64,000 nt of DNA. Origin: JAWKWH01 sp963669285. Lineage in GTDB: Bacteria; Pseudomonadota; Alphaproteobacteria; Rhizobiales; Rhizobiaceae. The stretch is from positions 434,001 through 498,000 of the forward strand of contig CAXXSI010000022.1 of assembly GCA_963669285.2 (NCBI GenBank), given 5' to 3'. Under the pieces are notes generated by a model. The model saw only the letters and a list, made by a program, of their open reading frames with translations, was not told the origin of the DNA and did no database searches. A program made the position numbers and the translations under genes. Positions 17,737 through 25,944 of the stretch are shown one piece after another; position 1 is the stretch's first letter; the number at the start of each line of letters is the position of its first letter.

Positions 17737-18207
17737 TTAATCCGGCTTCCTGCCGGTAAACTCAATGTGGCCGCCAGGAAGCAGATAGAGGATGATGGCC
17801 TTGCCGCCCTTTACAGTTGGAAAATGGGCGGATCCTGGTGGATTGACACACCAGCCTGCGCCGTTGCCATCGAAGGTGACGTCTTTGTCCTGCGGCATGA
17901 TCATACAGATTTCGCCGGTCGGGTGGACGTGATGCGGTCCGGCAATATCGTCGAGTTGTACGACATCGACCGACAGGTTTGCTGTCTCGGCGGTGGGCTC
18001 GATGACCCGGCCAAAACGACGGCCTTCGCTGCCTTGAGTGCACATCCAGCCGGAGGCAATGGCTTCATGGCAGGCGCTTTCGATTTGACCAAAGAGTTCT
18101 CCATCGGAAGGAAATCGCTGATTGAGCTTTTGCTCAAGCGTCTCATCAATGGGCGAATTGGCGATGGTCTCGGTTATTGGTAGCAGCTGTTTCTGGAAAT
18201 GCTCCAT
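17737..18207 (-). CDS. DUF4863 protein, 4-hydroxylaminobenzoate lyase-like
   Basis: A 156-residue protein with a small cupin-like core; HHVHPTGEICMIMP looks like a metal-binding His/Glu set. It resembles the DUF4863 family, whose characterised member (PnbB) is a 4-hydroxylaminobenzoate lyase of nitrobenzoate degradation. No nitroreductase gene is nearby, so that role is unproven here. It lies between bclA and the Rrf2 regulator, with an AAGGAA ribosome-binding site, and has no copy of the GTAC dyad directly upstream. It may process an aromatic-acid by-product. Confidence 0.6.
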   Translation of the reverse strand: MEHFQKQLLPITETIANSPIDETLEQKLNQRFPSDGELFGQIESACHEAIASGWMCTQGSEGRRFGRVIEPTAETANLSVDVVQLDDIAGPHHVHPTGEICMIMPQDKDVTFDGNGAGWCVNPPGSAHFPTVKGGKAIILYLLPGGHIEFTGRKPD

Positions 18208-18282
18208 TTGCCCGTTCCTTGTACTGGCATCAAATGTGAGTTGACTGTGCAGGCCAATCCGATCCGAGGAGATCGAACGGGT

Positions 18283-18723
18283 TCACCCGACAGCCGTCTT
18301 CAAATCAGAGGCGGCTTTACGTCGTGCGATCTGTTTGAGCATTGTCGCGATCGTGATTGATCCCAATGTCGCCCTGGCGGTGTCGTCGATCTCGAAGAGT
18401 ACCCTGCCCAGAGCCCACTCAGCCGAGGTAGATTCAGCATCACTTTCCGGTTCGCTTTCGCCGAGAGAAGTATCTTCGAACAGCGTAATGACGTCGAGCA
18501 GGGTGGTGCGGCGTGCATTGCCGCAAAAACTGTATCCGCCGCCGACACCCCTTATCGAGCGGACCAAGCCGGCTCTACCTAATGTGTGCATGACCTTGGC
18601 AAGATGGTGCGCTGAGACGCCATATTTGTCGCCGATCTCGGAGACTGATACCTGTCGCTCCGGATCCGAAGCCAACTCAATCAAAGCGAAAATCGCCAAT
18701 CGGCTAGATATCTGCAACTTCAT
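18283..18723 (-). CDS. Rrf2-family regulator, BadM-like
   Basis: A 146-residue Rrf2 protein: winged helix-turn-helix at about 1-65 (VSVSEIGDKYGVSAHHLAKVMHTL split over the helix pair; wing RGVGGGYSF). Only one cysteine (Cys67) is present, so it lacks the three-Cys cluster of IscR/NsrR and probably senses a ligand other than via Fe-S. Its association with a GNAT gene directly upstream mirrors badL-badM of Rhodopseudomonas palustris, where BadM represses benzoyl-CoA reductase genes. By elimination it is the best in-window candidate to bind the six-copy GTAC-centred dyad. Confidence 0.82.
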   Translation of the reverse strand: MKLQISSRLAIFALIELASDPERQVSVSEIGDKYGVSAHHLAKVMHTLGRAGLVRSIRGVGGGYSFCGNARRTTLLDVITLFEDTSLGESEPESDAESTSAEWALGRVLFEIDDTARATLGSITIATMLKQIARRKAASDLKTAVG

Positions 18724-18764
18724 GAAATGCCTTTCTTCAGTGCAACCATCTGGTCAAATCCGGG

Positions 18765-19262
18765 TTACTCGTCCAGGTCCATTTCCAGTTGGATATAGGG
18801 CCCTGCGACCATTCCTTCACTGCGGAAAAAAGCCATATGCAGTTGATTGTGCCTGGGAACCATTGTGCGCATGGTCCTGATTCCCGCATTCCTAAATTCG
18901 ATCGAGATGGCTTCGAACAATTGTTCGCCGATACCCTGTTGCCTCGTCCCCGGTTCTACCGCAAATGCAAACACCCAGCCGGACGGTGCAGATCCGAATT
19001 CCCAAGCACGTATCTCACCAACTATATAACCCAAAACCGCAAATTCCGGCGTTTCTGCAGTGTCTTCGGCGATCAGAAAGAACCTCTCATCGGTTCGCCG
19101 TTGCGCATATCGTTCAAAAATGTCCTGCCAGTAATCGGGCTTTGCAATATCTGTGACGCGTTCGTCGAGCGTGGTCACATGGACAAGATCATCTTGTCTC
19201 ACCCTTCGGATCTCGATCTGGCGGACCTGCGCCGCGCCGCACGGATTCGTCTGTTTGTCCAT
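18765..19262 (-). CDS. GNAT-family N-acetyltransferase, BadL-like
   Basis: A single-domain GNAT of about 165 residues; the acetyl-CoA-binding motif A is VEPGTRQQGIGEQLFEAI. Motif B (NQLHMAFFRSEGM) is also clear. ATG 19262 is preferred over the GTG two codons upstream. It lies 42 bp upstream of the Rrf2 gene, in the order of badL-badM. Related acetyltransferases in Rhodopseudomonas acetylate aromatic acyl-CoA ligases to switch them off, which is a reasonable but unproven guess for BclA here. Confidence 0.8.
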   Translation of the reverse strand: MDKQTNPCGAAQVRQIEIRRVRQDDLVHVTTLDERVTDIAKPDYWQDIFERYAQRRTDERFFLIAEDTAETPEFAVLGYIVGEIRAWEFGSAPSGWVFAFAVEPGTRQQGIGEQLFEAISIEFRNAGIRTMRTMVPRHNQLHMAFFRSEGMVAGPYIQLEMDLDE

Positions 19263-19413
19263 GCCCACTCTCTGCCCTCTAGTTGCCGCTTTTCGGTCTG
19301 GCGCCGATTCGGCGAATCTGATCCGCTCTGGCGGACTTATGTAGACGTTCAGCCGCCAGTCTTACAACATTACGCCGGGTCCATAAATCGGATCAGCAAC
19401 AGAAATCGACACC

Positions 19414-19461
19414 GGTCCTCTGTACCATAACATTAAAATCGGTATAATGGTACTCTAATAA
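19414..19461. promoter_or_regulatory. GTAC-centred dyad, copy 3, with a degenerate second site (hcrCAB promoter)
   Basis: The good copy is GTATAATGGTACTCTAATAA at 19442-19461, containing a perfect TATAAT at 19443-19448 and ending 36 bp before the hcrC start. A weaker copy in the opposite orientation is centred on GTAC at 19422-19425, 28 bp away centre to centre. The 235-bp divergent region from 19263 also serves the leftward GNAT-Rrf2 genes; apart from these sites it shows nothing recognisable. Confidence 0.62.
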
Positions 19462-19497
19462 GATTATTGAAGTCCCGATGATGAAAGGCCGACGTTG

Positions 19498-19965
19498 ATG
19501 AAGCGTATCATCGAATTGTCAGTCAATGGAAAACAGTGTGAAGACGCCATCGAGGACAATGTGCTGCTCGTCGATTATCTTCGCGAGAATAGGGGCTTAA
19601 CGGGCACCAAAACGGGATGTGATGGAGGCGAATGCGGGGCCTGCACGGTACTCGTCGACGGAAAATCCCGCTTATCCTGCACGACGTTGGTCGCGACCTG
19701 TGACGGATCAGAGATTGAAACCATCGAAAGCCAGATGGCCAATGGCAGATTGTCGGCTCTGCAGCGCGCTTTTCATGAACATCTAGGGACGCAGTGCGGC
19801 TTTTGCACGCCAGGCATGATCATGGCAGCGGAAGGGCTTTTGCGCGATGTGCCGGATCCAAGCAAGGAACAGATACAAACCGCTTTGGGTGGCAATCTGT
19901 GCCGCTGTACGGGATATGTCAGAATCATCAAGTCGGTCCAGGCCGCAGCGAAGGTTTCGCCGTGA
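19498..19965 (+). CDS. hcrC: 4-Hydroxybenzoyl-CoA reductase, [2Fe-2S] subunit HcrC
   Basis: The small iron-sulfur subunit of the xanthine-oxidase-family enzyme that removes the phenolic hydroxyl of 4-hydroxybenzoyl-CoA. The 155-residue protein has the plant-type [2Fe-2S] motif with Cys41, Cys46, Cys49 and Cys61, and the alpha-helical motif Cys100, Cys103, Cys135 and Cys137 (CGFC and CRC). The ATG at 19498 is preferred to the TTG just before it. The stop overlaps the GTG start of hcrA. The promoter carries the GTAC-centred dyad. Confidence 0.93.
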   Translation: MKRIIELSVNGKQCEDAIEDNVLLVDYLRENRGLTGTKTGCDGGECGACTVLVDGKSRLSCTTLVATCDGSEIETIESQMANGRLSALQRAFHEHLGTQCGFCTPGMIMAAEGLLRDVPDPSKEQIQTALGGNLCRCTGYVRIIKSVQAAAKVSP

Positions 19966-22280
19966 ACGCGCCGGTGAAAGACCGGGTCGCAGGCCGACCC
20001 ACTCCGCTTGTTGACGGTATCGAGAAAGTCTCCGGCAAGGCGGTCTACACGGCGGATCTAGAGACATCCGACTGCTTGACAGGACGCATCCTGCGTTCCC
20101 CGGTAAGCCATGCAAGGATTGTTCGGATCGATACTTCCAAGGCCGAACGCCTGGATGGCGTTGCTGCCGTGGTGACCGGTGCTGATTGCCCTCATACCTT
20201 CGGCGTGATCCCCATCGCGATGAACGAGTATCCAATGGCTCGCGACAAGGTCAGGTATCGTGGGGAACCAATTGCTGCCGTTGCTGCTCGCGATGCCCGC
20301 ACGGCTGACCAGGCATTGGATCTTATCGACATCGAACTGGAAGAATTGCCGTCCTACTACAACGCCGAACAGGCCCGTGCGCCCGGCTCCGTATTGCTGC
20401 ACGACGACAAGGCAGGAAACGTCGAGCGTGAAGTGCATCACGAATTTGGTGATGTCGCAGCAGCATTTGCCGAGGCTGATCTGGTGCGCGAGGAAGTATT
20501 CACCTGTGCTGAGGTCAATCACGCGCAAATGGAGCCGCACGCAGCGCTCGCAGAATATGATCGCGAGCGCGACCGCCTGACATTCCACTCCGTGACCCAG
20601 GTGCCTTTTTACGTCCATCTAACACTTGCGCGATGCCTCGAGATGGACACTTCGCGCATCCGCGTGGTCAAACCGTTTGTTGGCGGCGGTTTTGGCGCTC
20701 GCACCGAGACATTGAATTTCGAAATCATTACCGCGCTTCTGGCGCGTGCTGCTAGCGGCAAGGTGATGATGCGGTTGTCGCGTGAGGAAAGCTTCATTAC
20801 CCATCGCGGACGCCCCGACCACCACGTGACGATTAAGATCGGGATGAATGATGGCGGGCGCATCACCGCGGTGCAATGTCAGGTACTGCAGCGAGGTGGC
20901 GCCTATGCCGGCTACGGACTGGTGACAATCCTTTATGCCGGGGCTCTGCTGCACGGTATCTACGACATCCCTGCAATCAAATATGACGGATACAGGATTT
21001 ATGCCAACCTGCCACCCTGCGGAGCCATGCGCGGTCATGGTACTGTGGATGTGCGACACGCCTTTGAACAGCTGATCGATCGCATGGCGCGGGAGTTGGG
21101 GCTTGATCCGTTTGAACTGCGTCGCGCCAATCTCCTGAAAGCTCCGACACGCACGCTGAACGATCTGATGGTGAACTCCTATGGTTTGCCGGAGTGCCTC
21201 GACAAGGTCGAAGCAGCAAGTAAATGGAATGAGCGTCATGGAAAACTGCCATCTGGGCGAGGGCTCGGAATGGCCGCTTCGCACTATGTCAGCGGCGCCG
21301 CCAAGCCGGTCCACTGGACTGGCGAACCGCACGCCGTGGTGACACTGAAGCTTGATTTTGACGGCGGGATTACAGCGCTGACTGGCGCGTCCGACATCGG
21401 TCAGGGTTCGACCACAATGGTGGCGCTGGCGGCGGCGGAAGTGCTTGGTGTTGATCTCGCGCGCATCCAGGTCGTGTGCAACGACAGCGCTATCACCCCC
21501 AAGGACAACGGGTCATATTCATCCAGAGTGACGTTCATGGTTGGCAACGCCGCCATCGAAGCGGCTCGCAATCTTCGTGAAATACTGGTCAAGGCCGCGG
21601 CAGCGAAACTCGATGCCGATCCCGAAGATATTGAATGTGCCGGTGAGGCGTTTTCGGTGCGTGGCAGCGGACAGTCGATCTTGTCGTTTGCCGAAGTTGT
21701 TCAGGCGGCATTGGCTGTTGACGGCACGATAACCACCAAGGGTACATTCACCTGCCCGCCGGAAGCACAGGGCGGCAAACACCGTGGCGGTGCGGTCGGC
21801 TCGACAATGGGTTTCAGTTATGCGGCCCAGGTCGTGGAAGTCTCGGTAGATATCGATACGGGGCAGATCACTGTCGAAAAGGTTTGGGCGGCTCTGGATT
21901 GTGGATTTGCCATAAATCCTCTGGCTGTCGAAGGCCAGATTGAAGGTTCTGTTTGGATGGGAATGGGACAGGCGTTGAGCGAGGAAACCCACTATATCGA
22001 CGGCTTGCCGGTTCACGCCAACTTTCTGGATTACCGCGTGCCAACGATTGTCGAATCTCCCGATATCGATGTCCAGATTGTTGAAAGCAACGATCCATTG
22101 GGGCCGTTTGGCGCAAAGGAAGCGGGTGAGGGAGCATTGTCTGGCTTTCCACCTGCGCTCGCTAACGCGGTTGCCGATGCGATTGGTCTCGATTTGAGTT
22201 TTCTTCCACTGACCCCCGATCGCGTGCAGCAAGCCTTGATCAAGGCTCGCCGAGATATGAAACGCAGGAAAGTGTCATGA
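19962..22280 (+). CDS. hcrA: 4-Hydroxybenzoyl-CoA reductase, molybdenum subunit HcrA
   Basis: The large molybdopterin-cytosine-dinucleotide subunit, 772 residues, close to the family length. Typical motifs are VKPFVGGGFGAR, RREESF-like RLSREESFITHRGRPD, the Q-loop region GASDIGQGSTT and the active-site end GPFGAKEAGEG. The start is GTG 19962, overlapping the hcrC stop (GTGA); the frame is open for 56 more codons but these are a shadow of hcrC. The enzyme reduces the ring by two single-electron steps with ferredoxin, giving benzoyl-CoA. Gene order C-A-B. Confidence 0.93.
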   Translation: MNAPVKDRVAGRPTPLVDGIEKVSGKAVYTADLETSDCLTGRILRSPVSHARIVRIDTSKAERLDGVAAVVTGADCPHTFGVIPIAMNEYPMARDKVRYRGEPIAAVAARDARTADQALDLIDIELEELPSYYNAEQARAPGSVLLHDDKAGNVEREVHHEFGDVAAAFAEADLVREEVFTCAEVNHAQMEPHAALAEYDRERDRLTFHSVTQVPFYVHLTLARCLEMDTSRIRVVKPFVGGGFGARTETLNFEIITALLARAASGKVMMRLSREESFITHRGRPDHHVTIKIGMNDGGRITAVQCQVLQRGGAYAGYGLVTILYAGALLHGIYDIPAIKYDGYRIYANLPPCGAMRGHGTVDVRHAFEQLIDRMARELGLDPFELRRANLLKAPTRTLNDLMVNSYGLPECLDKVEAASKWNERHGKLPSGRGLGMAASHYVSGAAKPVHWTGEPHAVVTLKLDFDGGITALTGASDIGQGSTTMVALAAAEVLGVDLARIQVVCNDSAITPKDNGSYSSRVTFMVGNAAIEAARNLREILVKAAAAKLDADPEDIECAGEAFSVRGSGQSILSFAEVVQAALAVDGTITTKGTFTCPPEAQGGKHRGGAVGSTMGFSYAAQVVEVSVDIDTGQITVEKVWAALDCGFAINPLAVEGQIEGSVWMGMGQALSEETHYIDGLPVHANFLDYRVPTIVESPDIDVQIVESNDPLGPFGAKEAGEGALSGFPPALANAVADAIGLDLSFLPLTPDRVQQALIKARRDMKRRKVS

Positions 22281-23251
22281 GCGCGGTTATGCCGGAATTT
22301 GAAATGCTGCGCCCCTCGACTGTCGAGGAGGTGATAGCGGCAAGAAATGCCTCATCATCCGCGAGGATATGCGCCGGAGGTACGGACATCATCGTCAATA
22401 TGCGCCACGGATTGTCCGAGACCGGAACGCTGATAGATATTACCGCTGTTGACGAATTGAAGCGTACTGAAAGTGACGCGGATGGATTGCACATTGGCGC
22501 CGGCGTGACGCTTGCGGAGATTGCCGAGTTGCCGTTGATCACGGAAAGCTACCCGGCAATTGCCGAGGCGGCTCAAACGATTGCAGGTCCGACACATCGC
22601 AATGTTGCGACGGTTGGCGGAAACCTATGCCTGGATACGCGATGCCTTTATTACAATCAGAGCCATTGGTGGCGGAAGGCCAATAACTTCTGCCTTAAAT
22701 ACAAGGGTGATATCTGCCATGTGGCGCCCCAAGGTAACCGGTGCCGGGCCGCGTTCAGCGGTGATCTTGCGCCGGCCCTTATGGTCCATGGCGCCATCCT
22801 CGAAATCGCCGGTCCGGGCGGACCCCGTCGTGTACCACTAGCGGATTTCTATCGTGAGGACGGAGCCGATCACCTCACCTTGGCACCTGATGAAGTCGTA
22901 ACTACCGCCCATCTGCCGTCGGCCAACGGAGTGTCAGCCTATGCTAAAGTCCGTGTCCGCGGCGCCATCGATTTTCCGTTAGCGGGCGTTGCCGTGGCTT
23001 GTGAAAAGCTCGATGCATCAAGTCACCGGTTTGTCGTCGCTGTTACCGGCACAAATTCATGTCCAGTGGCAATCGATGTGCCGGACACGCTTGGCGAGGA
23101 CCAAGATCCAGACGCGTTTTTTAGCAATCTCAATAAACTGGTGCAAAAGAATGTCTCGCCACAGCGCACCAGCACCACTGCGGCCCACTATCGAAGATTG
23201 TCGGCTGCTACCATGGCCAGCCGCCTGGCAAGACAATTGTGGTCCGCCTGA
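22277..23251 (+). CDS. hcrB: 4-Hydroxybenzoyl-CoA reductase, FAD subunit HcrB
   Basis: The FAD subunit, 324 residues. It has the FAD motifs AGGTDIIV and TVGGNLCLD and, between them and GDLAPAL, the extra cysteine-rich loop unique to 4-hydroxybenzoyl-CoA reductases: Cys123, Cys139, Cys147 and Cys156 (with Cys118 nearby). These match the four ligands of the additional [4Fe-4S] cluster known in the Thauera enzyme, which separates this protein from xanthine dehydrogenase and CO dehydrogenase FAD subunits. It overlaps hcrA by 4 bp. Confidence 0.94.
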   Translation: MSAVMPEFEMLRPSTVEEVIAARNASSSARICAGGTDIIVNMRHGLSETGTLIDITAVDELKRTESDADGLHIGAGVTLAEIAELPLITESYPAIAEAAQTIAGPTHRNVATVGGNLCLDTRCLYYNQSHWWRKANNFCLKYKGDICHVAPQGNRCRAAFSGDLAPALMVHGAILEIAGPGGPRRVPLADFYREDGADHLTLAPDEVVTTAHLPSANGVSAYAKVRVRGAIDFPLAGVAVACEKLDASSHRFVVAVTGTNSCPVAIDVPDTLGEDQDPDAFFSNLNKLVQKNVSPQRTSTTAAHYRRLSAATMASRLARQLWSA

Positions 23252-23271
23252 GAATACACACCGCAAGTTAT

Positions 23272-23304
23272 GCGGGCCTCAATTTGCGAAACATAATGGC
23301 CCGC
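23272..23304. terminator. Possible stem-loop between convergent hcrB and SDR genes
   Basis: GCGGGCC at 23272-23278 pairs with GGCCCGC at 23298-23304 across a 19-nt loop. It lies in the gap between two convergent genes, where a bidirectional terminator would be expected, but there is no clear T-run on either side. Confidence 0.3.
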
Positions 23305-23348
23305 GGGTGATCAGTTTGGTTTGATGAACTCGGCACGATCTCCGTGGA

Positions 23349-24065
23349 TCAGATGAGCTGCCCTGCGTCCACCTGAAGCACCTGACCGGTGATCATCCGC
23401 GCCGCGTCAGACACTAAAAACAACACGGCATTTGCAATATCGGTCGGTTCCGCCAGTTTGTTGAGCGCGGTTTCTGCCAGCGCGCGGTCAAGAATATCTT
23501 GCGGTAGCTGGCGTGCCATATCCGTCAACACCATGCCGGGCGCTACAGCGTTGACGGTGATCGACTTGCGCCCAAGTTCCCGCGCGGCGGTCTTCGTCAG
23601 CCCGATCAGCCCGGCCTTCGAAGCCGCATAGTTGGCCTGCCCAATTTTACCCCTGATGCCGTTGATCGAAGTAATGTTGACGATCGACCCGCCCGCGTGA
23701 GCAGCCATCACCGGAGCGACCGCGTGGATCATGTTGAAGGCACCGGTCATGTTTATCCCGATCACATCGGTCCATTCCTGTGTTGTCATTTTCATCAAAG
23801 TGCGGTCGCGGGTGATACCGGCATTGTTGATCAGCACGTCGATTGGTCCGCCAATGACATCTACCAATTCATGAATTGCAGCCGCGTCGGTGATGTCGGC
23901 TGAATGATTGGTAATGGCTTTGGAGCCTGTTCCATCCGGCTCGCCAACATCGATAACGTGGACATCCGCGCCTGCATTTGCGAGCGCCTCGGCAATGGAT
24001 TTGCCGATGCCCCTCGCTCCACCGGTGACCAATGCGCGACGGCATTCCAGATCCAACGTCACCAT
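23349..24065 (-). CDS. Short-chain dehydrogenase/reductase
   Basis: A 238-residue classical SDR with the NAD(P) motif TGGARGIG at 14-21, NNAG at 80-83 and the catalytic set Ser133, Tyr146, Lys150. It is closest in style to FabG/3-oxoacyl-CoA reductases. Asp39 after the second strand favours NAD(H). The start ATG 24065 has an AAGGGGA ribosome-binding site; an upstream in-frame start would lack one. Its promoter contains a GTAC dyad, so it belongs to the aromatic regulon; a role in the later beta-oxidation-like steps (for example on 3-hydroxypimeloyl-CoA) is inference. I would not call it BadH. Confidence 0.82.
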   Translation of the reverse strand: MVTLDLECRRALVTGGARGIGKSIAEALANAGADVHVIDVGEPDGTGSKAITNHSADITDAAAIHELVDVIGGPIDVLINNAGITRDRTLMKMTTQEWTDVIGINMTGAFNMIHAVAPVMAAHAGGSIVNITSINGIRGKIGQANYAASKAGLIGLTKTAARELGRKSITVNAVAPGMVLTDMARQLPQDILDRALAETALNKLAEPTDIANAVLFLVSDAARMITGQVLQVDAGQLI

Positions 24066-24094
24066 CTCAAATCCCCTTGACGACATTCAAATTA

Positions 24095-24114
24095 GTATTA
24101 TAGTACCGGAATAG
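24095..24114. promoter_or_regulatory. GTAC-centred dyad, copy 4 (SDR/hemerythrin divergent promoters)
   Basis: GTATTATAGTACCGGAATAG on the plus strand. Rightward, TTGACG (24077-24082) and TATAGT (24099-24104) with 16 bp between form a promoter for the hemerythrin gene. Leftward, a perfect TATAAT inside the dyad faces the SDR gene. One operator can therefore control both units. Confidence 0.63.
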
Positions 24115-24153
24115 GTAATTAAACAAGAACTTACCGCAAAAGAACCGGATGCC

Positions 24154-24654
24154 ATGGAATTTTCTCGCCGCACGACACAGATTTTGTACGAAGATCATTG
24201 CGCAACCACCGTCATGTTGGGAGCGTTGGAAAACATGATCGGCGGCGCCGGTCGAAGTGTCCCGGATATTGGTGATGCTCAGATACGTAAAGTGCTGGAG
24301 ACAACTGCGACCGCCATTGACCACGAAGTGCGTGATCATTTCGCATTCGAAGAAGACGAGCTTTTTACCAGGCTAGAAGAGGACGGTGAATCCGGGATCG
24401 TCGATCTATTGCTCGAAGAACACAAGATCATGTTGCCGATCGGCCAACAGATTTCGGCGTCGGCTAAAGCAGCACTTACGGTCGGATTTTCGGAGGAGGG
24501 CTGGTCCGAATTCAGAGCAATGGCAGGTGAATTCATAGAACACCTGCAGGCCCATATTCTGAAAGAGGATGCGGCGCTGTTGCCTCTTGTGGACGATCTG
24601 CTTGATCCCGAAACGGATATGCAATTGGCGGAATCCCATTCACAGAACCAATAA
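24154..24654 (+). CDS. Hemerythrin HHE-domain protein
   Basis: A 166-residue four-helix hemerythrin-like protein. Metal-binding candidates are His16 in EDHCA, His61 and His66 in DHEVRDHFAFEEDE, His95 in EEHK and His134/His138 in EHLQAHILKEDAAL. Such proteins bind O2 or NO at a di-iron site. It is divergent from the SDR gene and cotranscribed with the double-GNAT gene (22 bp apart), under the anaerobic-regulon dyad. Scavenging oxygen or nitric oxide near the oxygen-sensitive benzoyl-CoA reductase is a plausible role. Confidence 0.82.
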   Translation: MEFSRRTTQILYEDHCATTVMLGALENMIGGAGRSVPDIGDAQIRKVLETTATAIDHEVRDHFAFEEDELFTRLEEDGESGIVDLLLEEHKIMLPIGQQISASAKAALTVGFSEEGWSEFRAMAGEFIEHLQAHILKEDAALLPLVDDLLDPETDMQLAESHSQNQ

Positions 24655-24676
24655 GATCCGGGAGGCAGAATTGCCA

Positions 24677-25672
24677 ATGAACAAGAAAGTACAGAATTCT
24701 GCGGGCCAGATCAGACCGCTACGGGCGGATGATTTGGAAGCGGTCATCACGCTTGACAAACAGCTTACCGGCAACTCACGGCGCGGGTTCTTCGAGAAAC
24801 GTCTCGCCGCCGCGCTCGAGCATCCGGGTGATTATGTCTATGTCGGCTTGCAGGAGAACAACGGACTAATCGGATTCGCTCTTGCAAAAATGGTGCACGG
24901 TGAGTTCGGTAAGCCGGGTGCACAGGCTGCCCTCGATTCGATGGGCGTCGATCCGGATCACCAGGGCAAGGGTGCCGGTCACCGGTTGCTCGATGAAATC
25001 GAACAGGTCTTGAGTCACAAGGGTGTCTCTTCGCTGACCAGTCAGGTGGACTGGTCGGATCAATCGCTTTTAAGTTTTCTGCGCGAAGCCGGCTTTTCGC
25101 TTGCTGGACGGATTGTTCTAAGCCGCGATACCGGTGAGATATCCGCTCCGGAAACGTCCCGCGAAGTTGATCCGGTTGAGATTGATCACAGCTCACCTGA
25201 GGGAGATGATTTTGACGCGCTGTCGCGCGACATTGTCCCTGTTCGCTCGATGACCGACGAGGACATCAATGCCATCGTCTCCATAGACCGGAAGACATCA
25301 GGCCGCGATCGGTCTGCGTACTACAAACGCAAACAGCACGAAGTTCTACATCAAAGCGGTGTACGCATCTCGCTGGTTGCCGAACAGGATGGATTTCCGG
25401 TTGGCTTCATCATGGCGAGAGTCGATCTCGGTGAATTTGGTCGCACCAGCCGGGGAGCCGTGATGGATGCGATTGGCGTCAACCCGGGTTTGCAGGGCCA
25501 AGGTATCGGGCAGGCCCTGATGTCACAACTGATGGCGAACTTGTCAGTCCTGAAGGTTGATTATGTTCGCACGGAGCTTGGCTGGAACGATACAGGCCTT
25601 ATAGCCTATCTCGACAAGACGGGATTCGCGCCGGCCCAGACAATCGTACTGAATCGCAGGTTGACTGCCTGA
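24677..25672 (+). CDS. Tandem GNAT-domain acetyltransferase
   Basis: A 331-residue protein made of two homologous GNAT domains joined by an acidic linker (about residues 150-190). Domain 1 has the acetyl-CoA motif VDPDHQGKGAGHRLL and domain 2 VNPGLQGQGIGQALM; both also share GEFG before a conserved Met-Asp-(Ala/Ser) segment, showing an internal duplication. The ATG 24677 follows a GGGAGG ribosome-binding site; the 36 upstream codons are a shadow of the hemerythrin gene. It lies tail to tail with the benzoyl-CoA reductase ferredoxin. Substrate unknown; acetylation control of acyl-CoA ligases is a guess. Confidence 0.8.
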   Translation: MNKKVQNSAGQIRPLRADDLEAVITLDKQLTGNSRRGFFEKRLAAALEHPGDYVYVGLQENNGLIGFALAKMVHGEFGKPGAQAALDSMGVDPDHQGKGAGHRLLDEIEQVLSHKGVSSLTSQVDWSDQSLLSFLREAGFSLAGRIVLSRDTGEISAPETSREVDPVEIDHSSPEGDDFDALSRDIVPVRSMTDEDINAIVSIDRKTSGRDRSAYYKRKQHEVLHQSGVRISLVAEQDGFPVGFIMARVDLGEFGRTSRGAVMDAIGVNPGLQGQGIGQALMSQLMANLSVLKVDYVRTELGWNDTGLIAYLDKTGFAPAQTIVLNRRLTA

Positions 25673-25677
25673 GGCGG

Positions 25678-25923
25678 TCAACCGTTCAACTGTTCGAATT
25701 TCTGCATCAACTCGTCTTGCGTTTCTTCCCAATCGGGATTGGGGACGATGCAGGCTTCGGGACAAACCAATTTGCATTGCGGCTCATCCTCGGCGCCAAC
25801 GCACTCGGTGCATTTCATCGGATCGATAATGTAGAACGGACTGCCTTCAGTAATCGCATCGTTGGGGCAAACCGGTTCACAAGCATCGCACGCCGTGCAG
25901 GGATCAATTATCATAAGTGCCAT
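25678..25923 (-). CDS. 2[4Fe-4S] ferredoxin, electron donor to benzoyl-CoA reductase
   Basis: An 81-residue ferredoxin of the Chromatium/YfhL type: first cluster Cys9, Cys12, Cys15, Cys19; second Cys38, Cys41, Cys50, Cys54 with the characteristic eight-residue loop between the second and third ligands and an extra C-terminal helix. Such low-potential ferredoxins feed class I benzoyl-CoA reductase (BadB/BzdM role). It is the last gene of the bcr operon, 21 bp after bcrD. KorAB, encoded nearby, is the likely reductant source. Confidence 0.92.
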   Translation of the reverse strand: MALMIIDPCTACDACEPVCPNDAITEGSPFYIIDPMKCTECVGAEDEPQCKLVCPEACIVPNPDWEETQDELMQKFEQLNG

Positions 25924-25944
25924 ATCGTTCCTCCGTCACAGAGA

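Noticed and set aside
23272..23304. Strong rho-independent terminator
   Set aside because: The stem is only 7 bp with a long loop and no T-run; kept as a weak possibility only.
23349..24065. SDR gene as badH (2-hydroxycyclohexanecarboxyl-CoA dehydrogenase)
   Set aside because: The sequence looks like a FabG-type reductase, and badI and badK are absent while dch-had-oah supply the lower pathway.
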